In this document: positions 1-14,393 of the stretch, one piece after another | Position numbering within the stretch: the stretch's first letter is position 1 | Layout: the number at the start of each line of letters is the position of its first letter | DNA from: Diphasiastrum complanatum | Lineage: Eukaryota > Streptophyta > Lycopodiopsida > Lycopodiales > Lycopodiaceae | Length of the DNA: 64,000 bases | Reading direction: 5' to 3' | Assembly (NCBI GenBank): GCA_029204225.1 | Contig: CM055107.1 | Coordinates: 12,992,540 to 13,056,539, forward strand | Made by a program: the position numbers and the translations under genes | Notes under the pieces: generated by a model | What the model saw: only the letters and a program-made list of their open reading frames with translations | Database searches by the model: none | Told to the model about the DNA's origin: nothing

Positions 1-200
1 AAGTCGATATTCTAGTGTTGATATCTTCTGCCCCCTCTACATCTGTGTAGCCTTTGAGAGTATTGACTGATGTATCAAACTTCCGTTGACTTATAAAAAT
101 CAGTCTGCTAGGTCGTATTCGAAAAATATACTCTAGTGCTAACATGCATTTCAGATCTTCAACAAAATTAGATTGTTATTGAGAATTAATGTATCATCTA

Positions 201-377
201 CATAAAGAGTGGAACGATCTGATACAGACTTGAGGAGCTTTCCTTTATAAGATCCATTTGAAACATGTACCAACATCAAAATGCTTGGCTGATCTTCTTG
301 CTAAGCCACTTGCAAGAGAACCATTTTCTAAGTTAAGATTAGCTCTCAATATTATCAGCGAATCTATATTAGAATAA
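201..377 (+). pseudogene. 3' end of a Ty1-copia pol gene (RNase H C-terminus)
   Basis: In one frame this reads H-K-E-W-N-D-L-I-Q-T, a TGA at 231-233, then a tail with HVPTSKCLADLLAKPLAREP ending at TAA 375-377. The A-D-(L/I)-(L/F)-x-K-P-L motif is the conserved end of copia polyproteins, so this is the last part of RNase H. The TGA is a lesion. Upstream to base 1 the sequence is probably the same element, but it is too decayed to assign. A purine tract (about 388-398) and an LTR follow directly, as expected for a 3' end. The element extends beyond the left edge of the window. Confidence 0.75.
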
Positions 378-398
378 TAGCTTAGTTTTGAGGAGGAG

Positions 399-1070
399 TG
401 TTAGAAATTTGGCAAAACTAGCCATTGTAAAATGGTCATTTGACTTGTTTGACCATAAAAAAATTTATGTGTACATATTTAGGAGTATGTGACCTTCTCT
501 CTCATTGTATTTCTTAGTCTCAAATTCGAGTTAATCTACTTGTGAAAGAGAATACATCAATCACGGAAGTTGGTAGAGTAAATTATGTGATTATGCATAG
601 ATCATGTCATAACTGATGGAGCTTGATTCAAGACATGATCAGGGCTTGATTAGGGAGAGATTAAGGGTGATAGAACTCTATTAGAAGGGTCGGCCTGAGA
701 TGTATATATATGTGATCAATCCTTTGTAAATTTATGGTAAGTGATTTTCTCTTTCGTGAGAATCAAATTGTTGGCAATTTTGGCAATCTTCTTGTTTATG
801 GGGAATTGATATTGTCTAATATTTTGAGTTCATTCCTTTGGAGCTGACCTGAATCAAGTACTATACTTTTCACACGTGTGATAGGCTGTGGGGATCATTA
901 AATGCTAGTTTAAGTGAGATATTCAAGTGTTCTTGCCAATTTAGATGCAAATAAGCTAGAATTGAGTGCTAGTATTCTATCTTATAGATCTACATGCAAT
1001 CCTTGATGCTTGATTGATCTTTTGGGATCCAAATAAGATTGACTTGTCTGATTTTTCAGATTTTCCAACA
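399..1070 (+). repeat. 3' LTR of the copia element at the window start
   Basis: The segment begins TGTTAGAAAT and ends TTTTCCAACA, imperfect terminal inverted repeats of the TG...CA type. It is directly preceded by a purine tract (GAGGAGGAG) just after the pol stop codon. Length is 672 bp. The 5' LTR is outside the window, so the age cannot be estimated. The right boundary is set by the inverted repeat and could be off by a few bases. Confidence 0.7.
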
Positions 1071-4037
1071 TCATTCTCTACACTCAACAATTAGTCTATT
1101 TCTTTCATTATTGCTCACCTTCCTTAGTTGAAGCTCTCATACACTATATTGCTTATCAAATATTATTATTACATAGGGCTAACTATTATGTTTGGTCAAG
1201 TTTGAGCATTGTCTATAAATAAGCAAGAGACATCAATTTTTGAATCTTTTGGCTCATTTGCAAGTGAGAGCTCTAAGCTTTCTCTTGTTAATGTGAGCCT
1301 TGGGATTTCCTTTGCTAGGTCTCATGTGTGTTATCTACATGAATCCATGCTCTACTCCATGCTATGTACTCATTCTTCATTCTTAATGTTGTTTTATGGA
1401 AATCTTTGTGTTTCTAGCTTTCTATGGATACGATATCTTGAAATGCTTTGTATTTCTCTTGCTATTAGCTTTACTTTTATTGTAATTGATATTACTTTGG
1501 ATTTGGCACATGACACCAAGACAAACATCAATCACTTGGGATATATTGATCCATTTGGCTACCTTGAAGACTAATGGGGATGGAGTCTAAGTAAGGTCTA
1601 TGCCATGTAAATGAATAAAGTTATGGAGCATTTGAGCAACCAGGCTGCCGACTCTCTGTTAAAATTAAACCCACTTGACTGCGTGGTGGTGAGGTGTGTA
1701 GTTAAGGTGTCACTCCCGAGTTTGAGCATTAAGATTATTTCTTTTTTTCACTTCTACAATGCATTTTACATGCATGCATTCTCATTGAGGAAGTGCTCAA
1801 AACAGCAGAAACAAATAATTTTTGGTATTGTTGAAGCTGTAATGTATGGACATTGGGATGCAAGGCATAATTCGTGGAGGAGCTTACTCACCAAAATGCA
1901 TGCACTCCAACCCCATAATCGCTACACAATATTTGCAAACCAGATGTAGTAATGAGCAAAAATCTAGGTGCAGCAATGCATGAACCATCGGATCCAACAT
2001 ATAATAGGCAAGGAGGCACACAAATCATAGCAACCTTTGTTGGAACTTGTTTGATCTCTGAAGTAGTAGAGGTTATGAAGCTCTTATGTGGGCGGCTTGT
2101 CTGAGCCTGGTTATGACAGGAAGGATAAGGTCAACAAGACTGCCCAAAGTACATATGGGGATTTGACTCTATTTCCACACTTTGGATTGAACACAGCTCT
2201 TGAAAGAAGAAGAAGAAGAGATTGTGAGCCGAGATTGATTAAAGTGCTTCTTATTCAAACTAACAAAATCTGCATAAATGATATAGTTAAATGTGAATGC
2301 GAGTGTGAAGCTCGTCAGGTGTGGTAAATGGTTATTAGCAAGACGACGAAGGCTGCTATCTATCTGGCATTCTGCCCAGTAGTACTTTTTACTAAATCGT
2401 ATGAATATGTTGTCAGTAAAACTGTTCATGATTGCCTGGTGATGGATGGGAACCTGTTGGCTGGCTACATCATTGGATTGAGGATTGATACTTAAGAGAG
2501 CTCCAATGGTTGGTTTTTGGTGTTATTCACAGGTTATATGATTATTTGGTGCTGAAAATTGTCATCAGGGTCTTTTGGGTTATGCGAACTAGTGTAGTTG
2601 GCTGATTGGGAACCATTTCTGATAGATTAGTGTATAGTGGGGTTTTAGATCAGAGTTGTGCTACTGTATTGAATGTGTGTGCTGCTTCTGATGAGGAGTA
2701 GGGTACACCATTAGCGTTGCTGTAACGTTCTAATATACTTCCACGAATGCACCTTGGAATCAAATTGACTACTCTCGAGATTTACGTATCGTGGATTATC
2801 ATTAGTTTCATTCATCTGTTACAACACGCCATATTAACTCGGCTTATGCTATGAAGATTCTTGCTGTTGTATGTATGATCTGAGTCTATCTTGATATTCA
2901 ATGATTGGATTCTCTGTGCTATTATTTCCACATTCGCACGTGCTGAATGCATGTTAGATCGATCTCAGTGTATAAAAACTTCTGTGTCTGGTTCCATTGC
3001 CTAAAGCTTGCAGATCTAGAAGGATGAGTTGTTAGATCATGCTACTTAGTGATTGCATTTGCATACTTGGCAGTTCACCCTTCTCCAGGGACTACTGTCT
3101 AGCCGATTGGGATATCCTGCTAGGAGATATACTGTTTTTTGATATTTCTTTAGTTTATGGATGGAGTTGATAAGTGGTTAAAGTGGAGCTACGAGTGCAA
3201 ACGTAATAAAAAAGAGTTTGTTGTACAAGCTTCAGATTGGCCATCAAAAAAATGCTTGCAGCAGAGCCTTGTGCTCATGTGTGCACGGCTTTTATCTGAT
3301 ACCTGGCTTTCAAATCTGTATGATGGATTCTAGGATCATGCTTTTTGCTGACTCCCACATTCTGGAAACAGTCGTTTGATCAATCTTCAGCAGAAACTGA
3401 TTGATGCATTAGCACCCAAGGCTAGGACAAATTTTGATATAAACTCTTCTAAAAAAACTCTCAAGCTCATACACATCAGCATTAAAAGAGCATGTACCAT
3501 CAGCACTAGAGAGACATGAGTTCTTTCTCCCTTGATATTTGGAATTTGAATTGCAAAGATTAGCTAGTGATGGAGTTTTAAGTACCCTCTTTGGAGTCTT
3601 GCACCAACAGGCAGACCACTGCCGCAGCAAGCAGAGAGAGAATTTTGATCACACAAAAACTGTGACCCGAAAAACAACATAAAATAACAAAAAATCCACA
3701 AAGAGAGAATTTCAGGAACAATTGTATTAGACATCTCTAACTCTCCACAGGGGAGTACCCACTTTGCCTGAAACTTGTTAGCTTCAGTTTTAAGCTATAA
3801 AAACTAGAAAGATATTGAAAAGTTCAAAGGTCCATCACAAAGGCTACCTTGAACAAAGCTAAAAAACAGTGAGGACTTAAGATAGAAAGTGACACTCATT
3901 GAATGATCCTTTTACTAAAGGTGCTTTCTGTTTGATATACAGCTTTGCAGTACACATTCTGCAGTTTTTCAGACACCAACAAACTAGCCATTTTCAGGTT
4001 GCAGAATGCATAACTGCCTCTATAAAAAAACTTAAGG
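1071..4037. other. no recognisable gene; probably includes the TPK 3' UTR
   Basis: Only short open frames occur and none has recognisable domains. The right end (roughly 3.6-4.0 kb) lies just downstream of the TPK stop codon on the minus strand and should hold its 3' UTR. A 73-codon minus-strand frame at 3409-3630 looks fairly open, but I could not assign it. Confidence 0.4.
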
Positions 4038-4179
4038 TTAGCTATCTATGAGGCAGGATAAAGTAATCTTCCCCGAATTATCCATATCAAGTGTATTGAA
4101 CTGCTGGCAAATTTCGTAAATGTCTTTTTGCGAGATTTTGCCCATTTCCTTCAGCTTGTACACAACAAACTCAGATTTG
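4038..4179 (-). CDS. TPK: TPK exon 2 (end of EF-hand 1, EF-hand 2, stop)
   Basis: Acceptor TGCAG|C at 4180/4179, then a frame beginning K-S-E-F-V-V-Y-K-L-K-E-M-G-K-I-S-Q, which is the hallmark linker between the two EF-hands of TPK channels. It continues through D-M-D-N-S-G-K-I-T to TAA at 4040-4038. The exon supplies 46 codons plus the base that completes Thr444. It is too short to stand out as an isolated ORF; it was found by searching for the missing EF-hand. Confidence 0.9.
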
Positions 4180-7100
4180 CTGCATTCAAATCCAAACAAA
4201 CAAAGTCAACCAAGAGGCGAACAACAACTAGGAAATTGCTCAAGCATAATCTCACTCTTGCATTGTAGGGAAACTCGTTATCAAACAGATTGTGTTACTG
4301 ATACTAAATTGTCTGTGACTCATACGTGTATAAGATGAGCAGTCTTGACTCCATGACCAATGATGTGCAATTTTACTTATGCAAAATACCAGCAAGAACT
4401 GCATAATGCATATAGAAAAAGGACGAAAGCAGCATAATTGCATTGATGTTCAACGTAACACAAAAAAGTGTAGTGAATTTGTTTTAGAGGTAATCATGCA
4501 ACAATGGGAGACGGGAAAAAGTTGTGCCAAGTAGCATCAACTTTCAATCTCGTTACTTGAAGAAACAGACGTCAAAACAGACTTCAAAAAACTAAAAGGT
4601 CAACTAGCAAGCAACATTTTTTGTCTAAGCAAACTCGACATAAAAGTCTTGAACATATTCTTTAGACTAATGGCTACCATCGATATTTAAAAAAGCTACT
4701 ATTCACTGTATTATACAAGCATAAAATTCCTTTCAACTGTCAAAAGCACATAATTGAAGAACTGAGGATGCTATACTACACAACACCAGAGTCTCATGAC
4801 CGATGCTTTAGCCACTAATCAAGCGATTACTAGAATCATGGAAGCAAGCATTGCAAAGACAACAGGGCATTGCTCAATGTATTACTTCAGCCTGTTGCTT
4901 CCTCTTTCACTCTTGAATCCACATCTCACAGACATGCAGCTTTGATTCACACAACATACACAAACTGTTAAGCTCAGGTGTCTATATATTATCAATCGGC
5001 ACTTTTCCTTCACAACCAGTTATCTACAGAACTCATGTGTAGCTAGAACTGAGGCACTAGTACCCACAAATGGTGTACTGGTACCAATATCTAACAATGC
5101 AACATAGCCAAAAGTATCTACAGAAAAGTTAGGTTATTGATACATCATAAAAATCTGTGCCACGAGATACAGGTATGTACATATGAGACACAGGCAGAGG
5201 TTCAAACGTCATTTGAGATTAACTTTTGAGTTCCAGACTCAGATTTGGAGGAAATTTTTTTTATAGCTGGTCCTCCTTTGCTCCTTATACATGCTAGTGT
5301 TCCACGCATATTATAGCAGCTTCTGACTCAATACAACGTGGCTAGTCCTTTTACACATCTCTTCAATACTATGGTTTCTTATATGGCTCTATTGAAGGGG
5401 CTGTTTTGAATCCAACCATATATAATTAGAGTCAGCTCTTTTTGCTGATAAATCTTAGCATGGTCCATAAGGTCATCTTTCACATTATGGGAAATTCTTG
5501 AGAGGTTCTTGCTGATATTGTCACCTGACGTCCACGGTCCCTGTGAACAGCTTGGGATCTCTTTGCACCACTAGATCCATTTCTTCCTGCTGCAATGACA
5601 TTCCTATTATGTAATATGTACGACTAGCTTGAGGTGCATTTCTACATGTTGGACTCTCTATTGTTGGTATTTTACCATTCCCCTGACACATTACCCAACG
5701 GGGTTGGCTCAGTTGGTTGGCTTGGCATCCAAAGTTTCTTTGGTCCCAAGTTCGAGCCTCCCCTTGGAAACCAAGAAGCATTCCCCTGACACACTTGGGC
5801 TACGAGGTGGCTTGGTGTATATGTAAGCTATCTGCTGCTACCTTTCATGGTACTCTTGTCCATCTGACTAGCATGGTATTCATATGCAACAGAGTTCGAT
5901 TGGTGCTCTCTAACAGACTCCTTTTACTATATGGTAACAGCCTACAGGGTTCTTATAGCACATTGGCAGAGTTCTACTCTTAAGTATTTGGCAGCAACAT
6001 TCTTATTTCATGCTTTAGGCAATAGGTACATGATGTTGCTTCCCTTTGCTATTCCTGGTCCAAAGAAATACCACAGACAACAGCGGTGTGTCTAGTTAGA
6101 CGCTGCACAGTTTCTTTTCTCTTCCGTCGTTATCTCGTTATCTTCAGCTTTCTTTTTGTAGTAACATGTTTTGGACTTTCTATACCCATGACATTGATCT
6201 TGATGTTTTTATTTGGCATTTTCGGTCCAGCTGGTTGGCATCGTATGAAAGCATGTAACTAAAGGGTTCTAATTTGGTATAACCATATACAAAGTACGAA
6301 TAAGTTAAGCTTTTCTCTTGAAATTACTAGGTGTTAATACTTGCCTGCAGTTGAAGACTAGTCTATTCTATTATACAAGAATGGTAGAAAGAAACATGAG
6401 TTGTGAAGAGATCGGATAGCATAGTGCTCACGTGATGTAGCCATTGTTATCAATGTCTGCAGCAACAAGATCTCCAACAGTCATCTGACGATGCAGCACC
6501 CACTTGGCAATGAGTCGGTTTCGGCGATCAATGCGAGCTTCTGCAAAAAAAAGAAATGCACGAGCTACCGCAAGGGTGCTGACCAGTAGCCATATAGCAG
6601 CAAATAGCCGACCTTCCATACTCTGGAACGTGTGATCACCATACCCAACTGTGGTGACAGACATGCAAGCTAAATAGAAAGAATCCAACCAGCTCAGTTG
6701 CTCCAACCTGTGCATCACAGCAGTCCCAACCCCCAAACACCCAATTACCACAAGCATTGCCAAGGCTACCTTCATTCTGATCCGCATTCGTCCTTTCTTC
6801 GTATTCACAAGATAATTCATTGCTGTCTCATGGTGGCTACCCTCAACTGCACTCAACAATAGGGTTTCCTGCCTTTCCAGAACAAAAGCCACCATTCCAC
6901 TCAAAAGAATGTCTATGAATCCGAATCCTACTAACACAAATGCACAGGCGAATAGCTTGGCCGTTGCCGAAAGAGGAGCAATATCACCATAACCTATTGT
7001 ACAGAGGGTTACAACACAAAAGTAGAGGGCATCTACTATAGGATGAGTCGTAGATCCTGAAAAATCCTTTCTGTTCCATATGTAGATCAGAACCCCCACA

Positions 7101-7762
7101 AACATATAGATTACAAGCCCTATGCTTGCCTGAAACACAATAGATGAAACCTTCTTCAATTGTGGCTTCTGACATTTGTCCTTGGTTTCAAACGCCACCG
7201 ACAGTGCAGGCGCTGTCATCGATTTTCGCAAAAACTTCTTGACTGGGTGATGGGCTGCTTCAAACTTCTTGACTGGGCGATAGGCTGCTTCTTCATCATC
7301 TTGCGAGCAAACAAGAGGCAAAACCAAAGATTTTTGGCTATCACCCCTATTAGACTCACCTAATTTCTGATCAATATCTTCATTTTCTTCTTTTGATCGT
7401 GTTTCCGAGAAATCCTTGTCCCTGACCTCTTTGAAAGCGCTTTTGAATTCCCGCGGCGACCTGCCATTGCTGCTCGTCCTCTTAACGCTTCTTTGAGCTG
7501 CCGGCGAAAAGAAAGCGGCATCATAATTCCCATCGTCGTCGTCACCATCGGGGCTCCTTGGATCGAACAAGAAGTGGAGGCTGCTTGTTGGGCTCTCTAG
7601 CGATCCATACACAAGCCTTTCCTTCAGAGACCCGTCTTCAATGCGAATTGGAAGAGTCTTGCTCACCACAGGGGATCCTTCCGGGATGTTAAAGAGCCTG
7701 GGATCTAACGCAAGGGGGATCTTTGGCCTTGAACTGGGTCGCCCTAAAAGGGGCTCTTCCAT
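4038..7762 (-). CDS. TPK: two-pore potassium channel, TPK/KCO family, two exons
   Basis: Spliced model: exon 1 at 7762-6432, exon 2 at 4179-4038, 490 aa. Plant TPK channels are tonoplast K+ channels activated by cytosolic Ca2+ and 14-3-3 proteins; each subunit has two pore domains and dimerises. Visible here: a long acidic/basic N-terminus (1-200); a mode-I-like 14-3-3 site K-S-M-T-A-P at 180-185; TM1 about 207-229; pore 1 with TIGYGD at 255-260; TM2 about 268-292; TM3 about 330-350; pore 2 with TVGYGD at 371-376; TM4 about 386-407; EF-hand 1 loop 436-447 (D, D, N, Y, T, E all present); EF-hand 2 loop 475-486. The last loop position is Cys486 instead of Glu or Asp, so the second site is probably weak. 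The N-terminus is much longer than I recall for angiosperm TPK1. The two exons join within EF-hand 1 (ATC AC|C AAA) and give a continuous EF-hand pair. Tonoplast location is inferred from the family. Confidence 0.93.
4180..6431 (-). other. TPK intron (2252 bp)
   Basis: GT at 6431-6430 and AG at 4181-4180 on the minus strand. It splits EF-hand 1. The only recognisable content is a mini-SINE at 5691-5778 in the orientation opposite to the gene. Short open frames inside have no domain support. Confidence 0.85.
5691..5778 (+). mobile_element. tRNA-derived mini-SINE, copy 1 (in the TPK intron)
   Basis: This 88-bp body carries a pol III A-box-like TGGCTCAGTTGG and a B-box-like AGTTCGAGCC, and ends in a small stem-loop CTTGG-AAA-CCAAG followed by AAG. 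It is flanked by a perfect 15-bp target duplication, CATTCCCCTGACACA, at 5676-5690 and 5779-5793. Three relatives lie at 32317, 55205 (minus) and 55349. There is no poly(A) tail or LINE-like tail. Confidence 0.85.
6432..7762 (-). CDS. TPK: TPK exon 1 (N-terminus, both pores, first half of EF-hand 1)
   Basis: ATG at 7762-7760, open for 443 codons plus two bases. The unspliced frame would stop right after Thr444, in the middle of an EF-hand loop. The donor AC|GTGAGC at 6432/6431 removes that stop. The exon contains a 30-bp tandem duplication (about 7227-7287) that repeats the motif P-V-K-K-F at residues 163-167 and 173-177. Confidence 0.92.
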
Positions 7763-8300
7763 TTTACACTCACTCTCTCTATCTTCTGCACTACCTCATG
7801 AATCATCATCCCCTTCCATGAGACACACAATTCACATGTAAGCTCAAAAACAAGAGCAAGATCAAGATGTGGGTTAGAATAACAATAAGGTGCCGCTGCT
7901 GCACTACTGCAAGATCAGTGTAGCTTCATTGTTGCTGCTCTCTCTATATATTCTGCACTACCTCATGAATCATCATTCCCTTCTTCCATGGCATAGACAA
8001 TTCACAAGTGATTCAATAGCAAGAGCAAGATGTGGGTTAGGCTAATCTTCCATGCCATAGACAATCCACAAAGTGATTCAATAGCAAGAGCAAGATGTGG
8101 GTTAGACTAATGATAAGCTGCTGTTGCTGCAAGATCTGAGTTATCTCTTATGCTGTTGCCATCTCGCTATATTTTGCAAGGATTCATCACCCTCTTCCAT
8201 GGCACCGACAATTCACATATAATTGAATAGCAATAGCAAGAGCAATAGCAAGATTTGGGTTAGATTAATGCTTATGAGGTGCTGCTGTTGCTGCAGTGAT
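7763..8300 (-). repeat. degenerate tandem repeats in the TPK leader/promoter region
   Basis: Just upstream of the TPK start codon four diverged copies of one unit occur, near 7810-7880, 7980-8042, 8048-8112 and 8193-8268. Shared pieces on the plus strand are CTTCCATG, GACAATTCACA, AGCAAGAGCAAGAT and GTGGGTTAG. Three copies are also followed by GCTGCTGTTGCTGC-like runs. Copies 1, 2 and 4 are preceded by a pyrimidine/TATA-like stretch and CTCATGAATCATCA-type sequence. The block probably contains the 5' UTR and core promoter; I cannot place the transcription start. Confidence 0.7.
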
Positions 8301-9712
8301 TGAAGATATTTGTTGTGCTGCTGCTGATGATGTTGTTGCTTATGCTCGAGGACGATTTGAACGATAAGGGAGAAGCCAAATGGTGATGGGATTCGGACTC
8401 GCGATCCACGGTGGATGGACGGCAGCAGGAGAAGGCTCGGCGGACGCTTGCAATCGTCACAACAGCCCAAAGAGACAAGAACAAGTCAGAAGAAATCTTG
8501 TAAAGCCAAGTCAGCATAACACGTTTAGGGCAAGACCCCCTTTTCTAGGGTGTCTTTCCATGTTAGGGCCTATTCCCCTTGTCACCGGTTTACCGGTTCA
8601 AAATGACATCAAGAAATGGTGAACAGGTGAGCAAAAGACTTTCTTGGAGCGCAGGTCCCGGGCCCAACGAACAATTTTTGACGAGCACAGATTTTGTGTG
8701 AGCGTGGCACTCGTACCTATGCACGCCCACACGCACACGAGGGACAATGTGCCTTTGGAGTATATTTGCAAGCAAAATCAGTTCTCCTAAAATTTTATGG
8801 GCATGGATGTCACGTGGCAAGCCTGCAGGGCGGGCAGCGTCGGGGGGCCACCTGGGGACATGCGTCGGGCGTTCAACCTGGTCGCAGCCAAATGAGCCGG
8901 GCCAATAAGATACGAGGCCCATTGTTGCACCTAAATGGCAAGTCAAATCCAATGGCCAACCCTAGTACTTCATGTCAAAAGGTTTGGTAGATTGTTGTTG
9001 GTACTGTTGTGTGATGCTCCCATTGGTACTCTGACCTGATGCCCCCATTGTTGAACCTAAATGGCAAGTCAAATCCGATGGCCAACGGAACAAAGCAGCA
9101 CTCGAGAAAACTGGCCAACTATAGGAATGACATTGGCAAGTTTTCTCAAAAATCTGCACCATAAAATATATGACGATTTTTTATACAAGCATATACACCT
9201 TTTTATAAGTAAAAAGTCTTAAAAAACTGAGAAGTTTTATAAAATGCAGGTTTTTTGAGGATAACTGAAAAGAGGTTTCCGAGCATTGGATTGAAGCATT
9301 GCAAGACCCACTGGCACTGTAGTGAGCCTGGAAAGAGCCTTCTAGTTGAGGGCCCTAAAGTCACTCCCAAGGTAGGGCTGACTAGGGCTGCTATGCACGT
9401 GGACCATGACTTAGACCCATAAATAAATTTTTTTAATAATAGACCAATGATAATAATAATAATGTATATTGTATTATTAATGCAGAATCCAGATGTACAT
9501 ACAAAATATTTTAACTTTAAAAAAAATTCCAAACCTGGAAATGAGCCTAAGAATCAAATAGCCCTAAGTCTAACGGCAGTCAGAAAATTGAATCCAAGAA
9601 TGGGAATAACCCTAAATTTAATGAGCAAAAAACCCTAAAACTGAAATAGAGGGACGGAGACGAGGAGCGGACCCTAAATTTTCTTTTCCAAAATAGACCC
9701 TAAAATTGAGGG

Positions 9713-9714
<2 letters not shown>
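8301..9714. other. region upstream of TPK, no gene; contains a 44-bp direct repeat
   Basis: No supported gene. A GC-richer patch lies around 8640-8900. A direct repeat (ccattgttg[c/a]acctaaat followed by ggcaagtcaaatcc) is present at 8920-8964 and 9046-9089, about 126 bp apart. The open frames here are in low-complexity or repeat sequence and have no domain signature. Confidence 0.4.

Positions 9715-9784
<70 letters not shown>
9715..9784 (+). repeat. (GA)35 microsatellite
   Basis: Uninterrupted GA dinucleotide run of 70 bp. Confidence 0.98.

Positions 9785-14305
<4,521 letters not shown>

Positions 14306-14390
<85 letters not shown>
14306..14390 (+). repeat. (TG)n microsatellite
   Basis: Uninterrupted TG/GT run of 85 bp. 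Confidence 0.98.

Positions 14391-14393
<3 letters not shown>

Noticed and set aside
3409-3630. 73-codon minus-strand frame downstream of TPK
   Set aside because: No recognisable motif, not bounded by clear splice sites in frame with TPK exon 2, and TPK already ends at 4038.
8213-8952. Several 80-120 codon frames upstream of TPK
   Set aside because: Gln/Leu-rich translation of repeat sequence or overlapping antisense frames without domain or splice support.
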